DNA of 57,712 nt from Planctomycetota bacterium (GTDB lineage: Bacteria > Planctomycetota > Phycisphaerae > Sedimentisphaerales > Anaerobacaceae): positions 1 to 57,712 of the forward strand of contig JADFJC010000011.1 in NCBI GenBank assembly GCA_022566315.1, in the 5' to 3' direction. Of this stretch, positions 25,150 to 34,935 are shown one piece after another. Both the position numbers and the translations under genes were made by a program. How positions within the stretch are numbered: the first letter of the stretch is position 1; each line of letters opens with the position of its first letter. The notes under the pieces are model-generated. The model searched no databases. It was not told where the DNA came from and saw only the letters and a program-made list of their open reading frames with translations.

Positions 25150-28100
25150 GTGCTGCTTCTGTTAGTAACGGCAAGCACGTTTGCGGCGGGACCGCGGGAC
25201 GGCCTGTGGAGCCAGGTGGACGAGGCGATTGAAAAGGGACTGCCCCAGACTGCTATCACGGTTCTGGACCAGATCATCCCCGGGGCGCTGGAGGACCAGG
25301 CGTACGCGGAGGCCACCAAGGCCATCTGCCTGAAGATCGCCTTGGAGGGCCGGATTCAAGGGGGTAAGGTTGAGGAAATGATCGTCCTCCTCGAGACCGA
25401 GATTGCCGAGGCCCCGGACCCGATGAAACCGGTGATGGAGGCGATTCTGGCCCATTGGTATTGGCAGTACTTCCAGCAGAACCGCTGGCGCTTCATACAG
25501 CGGACCCAGACCGCCGAACCGCCGGGAGCGGACTTCACGACCTGGGACCTGCCCCGTATCCTGGCAGAGATCGACTTGCACTTCACCTTAGCCCTGGATG
25601 CAGACCAGGAGCTCAAGGCCATTCCTATCGAACAATATGACGATCTGCTGGAAAAGGGGACCGTTCCGGACACATACCGGCCGACACTATACGACTTCCT
25701 GGCTTATGAGGCCCTGTCGTTCTACAGTGCGGGCGAACAGGCCGGAGTGCTGCCCCAGGATACTTTTGAGTTTATGGCCGACAGCCCCATCTTTGCGCCC
25801 GTGGCCGAGTTCCTCCAATGGGAGCCCGATACCCCGGATACGGATTCCGCCAAGCTAAAGGCCATCCGGCTGTATCAGGCCCTACTGGCCTTCCATCAAG
25901 ACGACTCCGACAAAACCGCATTCATTGACTCCGATTTGCACCGGCTCAAGTTCGGCTACAACCAGGCCCTGGGGCCTGACAAGGCTGCCCTGTACGTGGC
26001 GGCCCTGGAGCGGTTCGTGGACCAGTGGGCAGACCACGAGATCGCTGCCCGGGCATTGTACGAGTGGGCCAGAGTAGTGCACGGGCAAGGAGACTATGTC
26101 CAGGCACACGCGCTGGCCAGTCAAGGCTGGGATATGTATCCGGGCAGCATCGGCGGCGCGCTGTGCTACAACTTGATACAACAAATCGAGGCCAGGTCCG
26201 CCACTATCCAGACCGAGCGGGTATGGAACGATCCGCTGCCGGACATCAAGGTAACCTACCACAATGTGACCCGGATTTTTTTCAGGGCTGTGCCCTTTGT
26301 AATCGAGGATGCGGTTCAACCAGCCTGGGGGTATATCAACAATGAAGAACTGGAAACTCTGCTTGCGATTCAACCGGTGCTCGAGTGGAGTGCAGAGCTG
26401 CCTGCCACCCTGGATTATCAACAGCGTACCGAGGTACTGCCCGCACCTGAAGGCCTGGACAAGGGCTTCTACTTCCTGATCGCCAGCCACGATCCTTCCT
26501 TTGAGAAGAACGACAACAGGGTCAGTGTGGCGCCCATCTGGGTCAGTGACCTGGCGCTGGTCGTGCGCAGCCTTCATCGAGACGGCGTAGTTGAGGGGTT
26601 TGTGCTCAACGCCAGGACGGGCGAACCCCTTGCCGACGCGACGGTCACGCGCTGGACGTACGACCGCACAAGCCGGCGGTACCTGCCGGCCGACCAGACA
26701 CGGTCCGACGAGAACGGGCTGTTCGGTTTCTCGCATGTGGGTCAGGATTGGCTTTCCTTCCTGCTCGTTGCCGAATACGGAGGCCAAACACTGGCCAGTG
26801 CAAATACCTATTGGACTCGTCCCGTGCAGAACGATCCGGTACCTCGCGAACAGACCGTTTTCTTCACCGACCGGTCGCTCTATCGTCCGGGCCAGACCGT
26901 CCACTACAAGGGTATCTGTATCCGCACGGACACGGTCGGGGACAACTACCAGACTCTGGCCGGTGAGCGACTAACCGTGGTGTTCCAGGATACCAACGGT
27001 CAGGAGATTGAACGTTGGCAGCATCAATGCAACGACTACGGCGCCTTCAGCGGCAGTTTCACGGCCCCCCGAGACCGCCTGATGGGCCGGATGTCCCTGA
27101 CCGTACGGGATGGTCCACATGGGCAGGCATTCCTCAACGTGGAGGAATACAAGCGACCCAAGTTCAAGGTTCGACTCGAACCGCCCACGGAGGCGCCCAG
27201 GCTCGACACTGAGGTCGTCGTGCCGGGCAAGGCCACGGCGTACACCGGCGCTGCTATCGGCGGGGCCAAGGTTACATGGCGCGTTGTGCGCCAGGTGCGG
27301 TTTCCTATCTGGTGCTGGTGGGCCCGCTGGAGCTACCCTCCGGCCGAGGCACAGGCGATTGCCCATGGCACCGCAGTTACAGAAACCGACGGCTCGTTTT
27401 CGATTCTCTTCACGGCCAAACCGGATCTGTCTATTCTTGAGGAAGATGAGCCGGTTTTTGAGTACCGGGTCCATGCAGATGTGACCGACACCACGGGCGA
27501 GACGCGCTCGGACGAACGTATTGTGCGTGCCGGGTATACCGCACTGCAGGCCACCGTTAGCGCAAACGCCTGGCAAACGCCGGATGAACCGGTGGAGCTA
27601 ACTGTCACGACCCAGTCCATCGACGGTCAGGCCGAGCCTGCCGAAGGCCTGGTCCGGGTCTATACGTTGAAACAGCCGGATAAGGTAATCCGCCCCGAGC
27701 TTGGAGCGACGGGGTCGCAGCCGGATGCATCCGATATGGATACCTGGGAACTGGCGGACCTGATCAGTGAACACCCCTTCCAGACCGATGCCCAAGGCCA
27801 GGCTACGCTCCCTGTCGTCCTGGAGGCCGGTGTTTATCGCGCGATGCTGCAGACTCAGGACCGTTTCGGCAAGCCGGTCGCTGCCCGACAGACCATCCAT
27901 GTGGTGGATCCAGAAGCCAAACACTTTGGCGTGCGTGTGGCCAATCACTTTGCCGCGCCAAGATGGTCCCTTGAGCCGGGCGAATTGTTCGTGGCCCTGT
28001 GGGGCACGGGGTATGACACCGGCCGGGCCTTTGTGGAGCTGGAGTGCCGCGGTGAGCTGCTGCGGGCGTGGTGGACGGACCCGGACCGAACCCAGGAGAC

Positions 28101-30948
28101 CATTGCAGAATTAGTTACCGAGGAAATGCGCGGCGGATTCACACTGCGCGTCACGTATGTCCGCGAGAACCGGCTATATCTGAGCGAGCGGATCGTGGAC
28201 GTGCCCTGGACCAACAAGCAACTGACCATCCGATGGGAGCGTTTCAGATCTCTGCTGGAGCCGGGACAGGAGGAAGTCTGGACCGCGATAATCACAGGGC
28301 CGGATGCGAGCAAGGCGGTCGCCGAGATGGTGGCGGGTATGTACGATGCGTCCCTGGACCAGTACCTCCAGCACAGTTGGATACACGCTTTCGGCGGCTT
28401 TCGCCGCGAGTCGAGCCGATTGTCCAGCCGATTCGAGAACAGCTCGCTCTCGTTCAGAACCGTTCTTTCTGACTGGTGGGTACACTACATTAATGCTGCA
28501 TTCTCCTACCGCCGTTTTCCTTATGAGATCAGTGGCTACGGCTTTTCCGCCTACCCCCTGCCACTCACCGGAAGAGGGCCGTCCTCGGAAGACAAGGCAG
28601 ATACGGAACAGACCCCCACACCCGGTCCGGACATGGACCAGGTGTCAGCACGCAAGAACCTCGACGAAACCGCGTTCTTCTTCCCGCACCTTCTGTCCGA
28701 TGCCGAAGGCGTGGTCAGGATCGAGTTTACCATACCGGAGGCCCTGACCGAGTGGCGGTTCCTGGGCTTTGCCCACGACAACCAACTGCGCAGCGGCTTC
28801 TTGACAGGCACAACCGTCACGGCCAAGGACCTGATGGTCGAGCCTAATCCCCCGCGGTTTGTGCGCGAAGGGGACATCATCGAGTTCACGGTCAAGGTTA
28901 CCAACCAATCCGCCGCCCGCCAGATGGGTAAGGTGAGCCTCACGCTGGCCGATGCGCGCACCTTAGAGTCCCGTGACGAGGCATTGGGCAACCTGTCTCC
29001 GGAGCAGACCTTCGACGTGCCCAGCCAGGAGTCCCGCACGTACTCGTGGCGGCTAACCATACCTGATGAGTGCGATTTCCTCACGTACAGGGCCGTGGGC
29101 GCCACAAGCCGGCTCAGTGACGGCGAGGAGGGATATCTGCCCGTATTGAGCCGCCGGATTCTGGTGACCGAATCCCTGCCCTTGCCTGTGCGTGGCCCGC
29201 AGACGAAGGAATTCGAATTCACCAAGCTGCTCAACTCAGGCCAGTCGCAGACCCTGCGTCACCAGAGCCTTACCGTGCAGATGGTGTCCCAGCCCGCGTG
29301 GTATGCAGTCATGGCCTTGCCTTACCTGATGGAATATCCGTACCAGTGCAGCGAGCAGGTCTTCAACCGGCTCTATGCCAATACCCTTGCTTCTTATATA
29401 GCCAACGCAGACCCCAAGATTCGGCGTATCTTTGACCAGTGGAAGGCTACACCAGCCTTAGACAGCCCACTGGAAAAGAACGAAGACCTCAAGGCCGTGG
29501 TCCTGGAGGAAACTCCCTGGCTCAGACAGGCTTTGGCAGAGTCTCAGGCCAGAAAGAACGTGGGCATCCTATTCGATGAGAACCGACTTCGCGACGAGAC
29601 CTCGCGTGCCTTGTTTAAACTCGAGCAGATGCAGTTAGACAGCGGCCTTTGGCCGTGGTTCCCGGGTAGCCGCGGTAATAAATACATTACGCTCTACATC
29701 GTCACGGGATTCGGGCGTTTGCGTCACCTGGGTGTCCGGCAGATGGACGTTAGTTGCGCGATTAAGGCACTGGACGCCCTGGACAAATGGATGGACGAGC
29801 GGTACCGCTGGATCCTCGAACACAGTGATAAAGACGAGAACCACCTTAGCTCCACGGTCGCGCTCTACCTGTACGGGCGCAGCTTCTTCCTGGCCGACAA
29901 ACCTGTGGACACCCAATACCAGGAGGCCCTCGACTACTGGCTCGGCCAGGCCCGTCAGTATTGGCTCGGACTGTGGCGTCAGTCCCAGGCCCACCTGGCC
30001 ATTGCCCTCAAACGCTTTGGTGATCGGCAGGTCCCCGACGAAATCATGCAGTCCATCCGGGAACATAGTGTTACCGACGAGGAGCTCGGCATGTACTGGC
30101 GGGACCTCGAACGCAGTTGGTGGTGGTATCGCGCGCCCATCGAAACCCAGGCCCTGATGATCGAGGCTTTTGATGAGGTCTCAGGCGATGCGCAGGCGGT
30201 CGAGGATTGCAGAGTTTGGCTGCTCAAACAGAAACAGACCCAGGATTGGAAAACCACCAAGGCCACAGCCGATGCGATTTATGGGTTGCTCCTCAGAGGT
30301 GTCGATCTTCTGGCCTCCGACGCCTTGGTCGAAGTGGCGCTGGGAGGCCAATGGATTCAGCCCGAACAGGTCGAAGCTGGCACCGGATTCTATGAAAAGC
30401 GTTTCATCCGCCAGGAGATCCAGCCCGCCATGGGCCGAATCACAGTCAGGAAGATTGACGAGGGCGTCAGTTGGGGCAGCGTTCACTGGCAGTATCTTGA
30501 GGATATGAGCAAGGTCACACCCTATGAAGGCACACCGCTGCAGCTCAGGAAGACCCTGTTCGTCAAGAACACAACCGCCCAGGGCCAGGTCCTGCATCCG
30601 GTTCAAGGTCCGCTTGCCGTGGGCGACGAGCTGGTCGTACGTATCGAATTGCGGGTGGACCGCGATATGGAGTACGTCCACCTCAAAGACCAGCGGGGCA
30701 GCGGCACCGAACCGGTCAATGTCCTCAGTGGCTACCGATACCAGGACGGTCTGTCCTACTATGAGAGCACGCGTGACACCGCCACGCACTTTTTCATGGA
30801 CTATCTCCCCAAGGGCGTGTATGTCTTTGAATACAGCAGCCGTATCCAACACAAGGGAAAATACCAGACGGGCATTGCCAGCATCCAGTGTATGTACGCC
30901 CCGGAGTTTAACAGTCATTCGGAGAGTTTTGATCTGGACGTTAGGTAG
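25150..30948 (+). CDS. Large exported alpha-2-macroglobulin family protein
   Basis: 1932 residues from GTG 25150. This start leaves only a hydrophobic core (LLLLVTASTFAA) as leader. The frame is open back to 25099, and an ATA codon at 25111, seven bases after AAGAGGA, would add the basic stretch RGKANHIRCLPC, so the true start may be upstream. An N-terminal alpha-helical/TPR-like region covers about residues 1-400. Macroglobulin domains follow, including FFTDRSLYRPGQTVHYKGI (about 571-590) and VEPNPPRFVREGDIIEFTV. The thioester motif CSEQ lies in EYPYQCSEQVFNRLY near residue 1400, so the protease-trapping chemistry is kept. The C-terminal alpha/alpha toroid and receptor-like domain are present. 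Bacterial members protect the envelope against proteases. No penicillin-binding protein 1C gene is adjacent. The gene is visibly richer in G and C than its neighbours and lies between direct repeats. Confidence 0.93.
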   Translation: MLLLLVTASTFAAGPRDGLWSQVDEAIEKGLPQTAITVLDQIIPGALEDQAYAEATKAICLKIALEGRIQGGKVEEMIVLLETEIAEAPDPMKPVMEAILAHWYWQYFQQNRWRFIQRTQTAEPPGADFTTWDLPRILAEIDLHFTLALDADQELKAIPIEQYDDLLEKGTVPDTYRPTLYDFLAYEALSFYSAGEQAGVLPQDTFEFMADSPIFAPVAEFLQWEPDTPDTDSAKLKAIRLYQALLAFHQDDSDKTAFIDSDLHRLKFGYNQALGPDKAALYVAALERFVDQWADHEIAARALYEWARVVHGQGDYVQAHALASQGWDMYPGSIGGALCYNLIQQIEARSATIQTERVWNDPLPDIKVTYHNVTRIFFRAVPFVIEDAVQPAWGYINNEELETLLAIQPVLEWSAELPATLDYQQRTEVLPAPEGLDKGFYFLIASHDPSFEKNDNRVSVAPIWVSDLALVVRSLHRDGVVEGFVLNARTGEPLADATVTRWTYDRTSRRYLPADQTRSDENGLFGFSHVGQDWLSFLLVAEYGGQTLASANTYWTRPVQNDPVPREQTVFFTDRSLYRPGQTVHYKGICIRTDTVGDNYQTLAGERLTVVFQDTNGQEIERWQHQCNDYGAFSGSFTAPRDRLMGRMSLTVRDGPHGQAFLNVEEYKRPKFKVRLEPPTEAPRLDTEVVVPGKATAYTGAAIGGAKVTWRVVRQVRFPIWCWWARWSYPPAEAQAIAHGTAVTETDGSFSILFTAKPDLSILEEDEPVFEYRVHADVTDTTGETRSDERIVRAGYTALQATVSANAWQTPDEPVELTVTTQSIDGQAEPAEGLVRVYTLKQPDKVIRPELGATGSQPDASDMDTWELADLISEHPFQTDAQGQATLPVVLEAGVYRAMLQTQDRFGKPVAARQTIHVVDPEAKHFGVRVANHFAAPRWSLEPGELFVALWGTGYDTGRAFVELECRGELLRAWWTDPDRTQETIAELVTEEMRGGFTLRVTYVRENRLYLSERIVDVPWTNKQLTIRWERFRSLLEPGQEEVWTAIITGPDASKAVAEMVAGMYDASLDQYLQHSWIHAFGGFRRESSRLSSRFENSSLSFRTVLSDWWVHYINAAFSYRRFPYEISGYGFSAYPLPLTGRGPSSEDKADTEQTPTPGPDMDQVSARKNLDETAFFFPHLLSDAEGVVRIEFTIPEALTEWRFLGFAHDNQLRSGFLTGTTVTAKDLMVEPNPPRFVREGDIIEFTVKVTNQSAARQMGKVSLTLADARTLESRDEALGNLSPEQTFDVPSQESRTYSWRLTIPDECDFLTYRAVGATSRLSDGEEGYLPVLSRRILVTESLPLPVRGPQTKEFEFTKLLNSGQSQTLRHQSLTVQMVSQPAWYAVMALPYLMEYPYQCSEQVFNRLYANTLASYIANADPKIRRIFDQWKATPALDSPLEKNEDLKAVVLEETPWLRQALAESQARKNVGILFDENRLRDETSRALFKLEQMQLDSGLWPWFPGSRGNKYITLYIVTGFGRLRHLGVRQMDVSCAIKALDALDKWMDERYRWILEHSDKDENHLSSTVALYLYGRSFFLADKPVDTQYQEALDYWLGQARQYWLGLWRQSQAHLAIALKRFGDRQVPDEIMQSIREHSVTDEELGMYWRDLERSWWWYRAPIETQALMIEAFDEVSGDAQAVEDCRVWLLKQKQTQDWKTTKATADAIYGLLLRGVDLLASDALVEVALGGQWIQPEQVEAGTGFYEKRFIRQEIQPAMGRITVRKIDEGVSWGSVHWQYLEDMSKVTPYEGTPLQLRKTLFVKNTTAQGQVLHPVQGPLAVGDELVVRIELRVDRDMEYVHLKDQRGSGTEPVNVLSGYRYQDGLSYYESTRDTATHFFMDYLPKGVYVFEYSSRIQHKGKYQTGIASIQCMYAPEFNSHSESFDLDVR

Positions 30949-31021
30949 TTCAGGTCGATTCAGCTATTCATAGCTAACTGCAAATGACAGGGGCAGTTAA
31001 CCTATGAAATGGAAGTGAATA

Positions 31022-31153
31022 GGTCATTGAAACCGTTTACATTTTTTGTGATTTTTATAAATTATTTGTATTACAGAGCTTATGGAGTGAGCATTTTTGC
31101 CGAATTGGGAGATAACGGGTTGTGGGGTTGTAGGCATCGACGGACGAAAATGG
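31022..31153 (+). repeat. Dispersed repeat R3, copy B
   Basis: Begins GGTCATTGAAACCGTTTACA, contains AGAGCTTATGGAGTGAGCAT and GAGATAACGGGTTGTGGGGT, and ends CGAAAATG, followed by the palindrome AAAATGGGGCCATTTT. Further on, CTGGTGGGACTGGTTC (near 31199-31214) matches the end of copy C, so the full repeat may reach about 31215. Confidence 0.8.
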
Positions 31154-31357
31154 GGCCATTTTGCGGGTGCTTGGGGGGCGCGCACTGGGCCTTGATGACT
31201 GGTGGGACTGGTTCAGGAAATTCAGTAAGTCTTCGTAAGAACAAGGGGGCGGGCATTGCGTATTTTCTAAGTAAGGTGAGGAGAGGGATGATAAAGAAGG
31301 CTTCTCTTGGAGGCCATTTGAAATCCACAAAGAAAGATCCAGAAAAGTTGTAGTCTT

Positions 31358-31458
31358 TGGCTGAATTTCCAATGAAAATTCATTGCCCCCTGGGATTTCA
31401 GTCATGTAAGATAACTGTATCTTATAGACAACAAACTTCAATTCGGTAGAAAGATGGC
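31358..31458 (-). repeat. Conserved 3' flank R4, copy 1
   Basis: About 100 bases immediately downstream of the first propeller gene, matching 34836-34935 downstream of the second at roughly 85 percent by hand alignment (shared GAATTTCCAATGAAAATT, TTTCAGTCAT, GACAACAAACTTCAATTC or one base different). It contains CAATGAAAATTCATTG, a small stem-loop. Confidence 0.75.
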
Positions 31459-34400
31459 TTACTTTTTCAATTCCGGAATTCTCCGTCCAGGCGTCCAGGG
31501 AGCACCGATTCTCTCCATTTCCTCCTCGATTCGCGTTAGATCGCTTTCGAGCAAGGCATCCATCCTATGACTAAGGTCTGTAAACAACTCGAGGGCGATC
31601 TGGTATTCACGCCTGTGGGTTGCTGTTGCTCCCGTAGTTGACCGGAAGCCCCTGCTCGCTCGGTTGATCCGATTAAGGAGCGACGGCCGCGTTGGCTCGA
31701 AACGGCTCGAAACGCTCATATCACCCAGTAGAGCTACGGCTATATCGCGAAGCTTCCGTTCGAGTGCTCTGGTTCGTGTGATGAGCAGCTCGCTCGCTTC
31801 CGGAGTATCAACCAGCGCCTGTTTCACATACTTCAAACGGACCTCCGTGTCGTGAAGTACTTTCTCCAGACCCATGGTGCCCCGCAGGAGGCTGCTGACC
31901 TGCTTTTGGAATTGGAACTGCGTTTTCACATCACGTGCCTGAAGCGTCTGAAGACTGAGAGAAACAGTTTTGAATTTTTGCGGTTCGCCGAGCAGTGTGA
32001 ATTCCCCGTCAACGTATCGGCAGAGCTGGACCGTATAAGTCCCGGGAAGTGCCAGCATCCCACTCGAAGACTCTCGCCAACCCTCTTTCGCTCCGTCAAT
32101 ACGTGTGGGAGTCGGACGAGCGTATCGTAGATCCCATTCCACCCGATGGAATCCCTTGCTAACCGGGCCGACAAGACGCCGCACAACATTACCTTCTTGG
32201 TCTTTGACCGTTAGAAAAATTGCAGGAGAGTCTTCTGCATCTTCAATTCGGAGTGATTCCCAAGTGGGATAATAGACCGGTTTACCTTCTTTCTGGAGTT
32301 TGAGTTCCTGTTCCTTCCGCGATTGACGACGGGTCTTCAAGCCATCCTTCAGATAGTATGTAAAAATCGCTCCGAAGGGAGGATTAGGCGCGGTGAAAAA
32401 GGCATCGCCTAAGGTTGCTTTCTCTCTCGAACCCAGAGGTGAGTCTTGTATGTACAACAAGGCCTTTTTGACCGGGAAAAGATGGGCATCTCTGTCAAGC
32501 AGCTCTTCGGAGATATGACGTAGAGGAGAGTAGTCATCCAGAATTATGATTCCCCTGCCGAAGGTGGCGCATACGAGATCGGTTTGGTGTTCCTGGATCT
32601 CCAGATCGCGAAAAGGAATAGTAGGTGCCCCGCCTTTTAGCTGTATCCAGCGTTCGCCCCCGTCGATCGTGAAAAAGAGCCCAAATTCGGTCCCAACGAA
32701 TAGCAGGTCCCTTTTGACCGGGTCTTCCTGAATCGTCCAGACCACGTGCCGATCCGGTAGGTCTCCACTGATGGATAACCAGGTCTGGCCGCGGTCTGTA
32801 CTCTTGAGCACATAGGATTTGAAATCGCCACGTTTGTGGTTATTGAAAACGGCATAGACAGTATCCAGGTCGTGAGCGGATGCCTTCAGATCCGCCACGT
32901 AAGTTCGGTCGGGTATCCCCGGGAAGGATGCAATTCTGCGCCAGTTCCGGCCTCCATCCTCCGTAACCTGAATCAATCCATCATCCGTGCCCACATAAAG
33001 CAGACCTTCCTGCAGGCGCGATTCGTCAAGCGCGACCAGATTACCATAGAAAGATGTCCACACGTTCTTCCAGACTGATTCCACACTCCAGACAGTACCC
33101 ATCACCTCGAGTCGATTTCGATCGATCCCTCGTGTGAGGTTGGGGCTGACTGCCTGCCATGTGTCGCCCCGGTCGTTACTCCGGAAGAGGATATTGGCAC
33201 CGAAGTAGAGCCGTGTCGGCGAATGGGGGCTGATGATAAGTGGTGTGTCCCAGTTCCAGACCAGCGGAGGATCGTCCTTGCCCGGCTGAGGCTGGATATC
33301 GATGCGCTCGCCGCTTCTTCGGTCGTAACGCACCAATACTCCATACTGGGACTCGGAGTAAACGATGTTGGGGTCAGTGGGATCGATGCGGGTCTGATAG
33401 CCGTCACCGCCCGCCGTGATAAACCAGTCACTGCTGCGGATGCCGTGGATATTGGTCGTTCGCGAAGGTCCCCCCATCGATCCGTTATCCTGGGTTCCGC
33501 CGTAAACGTTATAAAAAGGCAGTGCATTATCCACGCCAATCCGGTAGAACTGGGTTACTGGCAGGTTGGTGATGTATTTCCACGTCTTTGCCCGATCCCA
33601 GGTCTCGTAAATACCTCCGTCGCAACCCACCATCAGGTAATCCGGATCATTCAGATCGAAGAGTAAAGCATGGTCATCGACATGTTTGAACCGAGACTTC
33701 ATCCGCTGCCACGTTTTCCCGCCGTCCTCCGTGACGCGCATATTTACATCCATACTGTAGATACGATCGAACCGGTGTGGATCCGCGAAAAGCTCTTGAT
33801 AGTACTGGGGGTCCATCGTCATATAATCACTCATCCTGACCCAGTTCTCACCCCCATCGTTAGAACGGAAGAATCCGCTCTCACCCCAGGCAGCGGGAAC
33901 GGTCGCGTAGATTACGTCCGGTTGCTGAGGGGAAACGGCGATGCCGATGCGCCCGAGGTCCACAGTTGGTAAACCCTTGATGATTTTCTTCCAGGTTCTT
34001 CCTCCATCCAGGCTCTTATAAATGGCTGCCTCGGGTCCACCCGCTGCCAACGTCCAGACGTGGCGACGACGCTGATAGGATGTCGCATAGATGACGTCCG
34101 GGTCCCGCGGATCGAAGGCAATATCGCTGACGCCTGTGTTTTCGCTAATAGAGAGGATGAGTTCCCATTTCTTTCCTCCGCTGACGGTCTTGTAGAGGCC
34201 GCGATCTCCGCCCTTGGCCCACAGCGGCCCCTGGGCGGCTACGTAAACCACATCGGAATCCCTCGGATCAATCAGTATCTTGCCTATGTGTTCTGATTGT
34301 ACGAGACCTACATTCTTCCAGCTCGTTCCCCCGTCAATGCTCTTGTAAACACCATCACCGTAGCCGACGCTTCGCTGACTGTTGTTTTCGCCGGTTCCGA

Positions 34401-34752
34401 GCCACAGGGTCCTGGGATTCTTAGGATCGATGCTGATACAACCGATAGAGTAAGAACCGTAGTTGTCGAATATCGGCGTCCAGGTCGTGCCGTTGTTGAC
34501 TGTTTTCCAAACATTGCCTGACGCTACCGCTACGTACCAGGTGCTGGATTTCGTTGGGTCTTTGACGATGTCACTGATTCTCCCTGACCGCTGGGCGGGA
34601 CCGATGTTCCTCAATTTCAGCCCTGAAAAGGTCTGAGCCGTCAGCAGTGATTGCCCTTCGGTGGCAGATGCTATAGTAGCCAGAGAAGATACAATGGCAA
34701 GGGTAGAAAGAACAAAGATTTGATTTCTTAGGATATGTTCTGTTGTTTTCAT
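31459..34752 (-). CDS. Exported sortilin/VPS10-like Asp-box beta-propeller protein, copy 1
   Basis: 1097 residues; AGGAGG lies before ATG 34752. A signal peptide (IFVLSTLAIVSSLATIASA) is followed by SGLKLRNIGPAQRSGRISDI, the typical opening of this family. The body (about 40-760) is a large propeller with many Asp-box motifs: SIDGGTSW, SLDGGRTW, SNDGGENW, TEDGGKTW, SNDRGDTW, TEDGGRNW, STDRGQTW, TIDGGERW. The C-terminal third has an Ig-like module (EGNVVRRLVGPVSKGFHRVE) and a helical tail. Such proteins are annotated as BNR or sortilin-like glycosyl hydrolases, but no hydrolase residues can be identified, so binding or scaffolding is equally possible. It is the tandem paralogue of 34936-38190, ending with almost the same residues (RRIPELKK against RPIPELKK). 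Confidence 0.88.
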   Translation of the reverse strand: MKTTEHILRNQIFVLSTLAIVSSLATIASATEGQSLLTAQTFSGLKLRNIGPAQRSGRISDIVKDPTKSSTWYVAVASGNVWKTVNNGTTWTPIFDNYGSYSIGCISIDPKNPRTLWLGTGENNSQRSVGYGDGVYKSIDGGTSWKNVGLVQSEHIGKILIDPRDSDVVYVAAQGPLWAKGGDRGLYKTVSGGKKWELILSISENTGVSDIAFDPRDPDVIYATSYQRRRHVWTLAAGGPEAAIYKSLDGGRTWKKIIKGLPTVDLGRIGIAVSPQQPDVIYATVPAAWGESGFFRSNDGGENWVRMSDYMTMDPQYYQELFADPHRFDRIYSMDVNMRVTEDGGKTWQRMKSRFKHVDDHALLFDLNDPDYLMVGCDGGIYETWDRAKTWKYITNLPVTQFYRIGVDNALPFYNVYGGTQDNGSMGGPSRTTNIHGIRSSDWFITAGGDGYQTRIDPTDPNIVYSESQYGVLVRYDRRSGERIDIQPQPGKDDPPLVWNWDTPLIISPHSPTRLYFGANILFRSNDRGDTWQAVSPNLTRGIDRNRLEVMGTVWSVESVWKNVWTSFYGNLVALDESRLQEGLLYVGTDDGLIQVTEDGGRNWRRIASFPGIPDRTYVADLKASAHDLDTVYAVFNNHKRGDFKSYVLKSTDRGQTWLSISGDLPDRHVVWTIQEDPVKRDLLFVGTEFGLFFTIDGGERWIQLKGGAPTIPFRDLEIQEHQTDLVCATFGRGIIILDDYSPLRHISEELLDRDAHLFPVKKALLYIQDSPLGSREKATLGDAFFTAPNPPFGAIFTYYLKDGLKTRRQSRKEQELKLQKEGKPVYYPTWESLRIEDAEDSPAIFLTVKDQEGNVVRRLVGPVSKGFHRVEWDLRYARPTPTRIDGAKEGWRESSSGMLALPGTYTVQLCRYVDGEFTLLGEPQKFKTVSLSLQTLQARDVKTQFQFQKQVSSLLRGTMGLEKVLHDTEVRLKYVKQALVDTPEASELLITRTRALERKLRDIAVALLGDMSVSSRFEPTRPSLLNRINRASRGFRSTTGATATHRREYQIALELFTDLSHRMDALLESDLTRIEEEMERIGAPWTPGRRIPELKK

Positions 34753-34835
34753 TTCACCATTCCTCCTAATAAAGTAATGAAGTTACTTTTAATAACGGGT
34801 GCGCTTGTCACGCCGATATTGGGCCATTGCAAAAG

Positions 34836-34935
34836 AGCCGAATTTCCAATGAAAATTTATTGGCCCCTGGAATTTCAGTCATATAAGATGACTGTGGCTT
34901 ACGGACGACAAACTTCAATTCAGTAGAGTTCCGGC
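34836..34935 (-). repeat. Conserved 3' flank R4, copy 2
   Basis: Partner of 31358-31458. It contains CCAATGAAAATTTATTGG (stem CCAAT/ATTGG) and AGTCATATAAGATGACT (stem AGTCAT/ATGACT). It follows the second propeller gene and precedes the first, as expected if gene plus 3' flank were duplicated together. Confidence 0.75.

Larger units (their letters stand above)
30949..31458. other. Intergenic region between convergent genes, filled with repeats
   Basis: 510 bases holding R3 copy B (31022-31153) with its extension to about 31211, and the conserved flank R4 (31358-31458). No gene and no clear intrinsic terminator are visible. Confidence 0.6.

Noticed and set aside
25882-26904. Long minus-strand open frame (340 codons) opposite the alpha-2-macroglobulin gene
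   Set aside because: It lies wholly inside a gene with clear domains; the frame is open because of high GC. No family features or ribosome site.
31055-31441. Minus-strand open frame downstream of propeller copy 1, with a similar peptide downstream of copy 2
   Set aside because: It overlaps repeats R3 and R4; substitutions between the copies do not favour silent positions.
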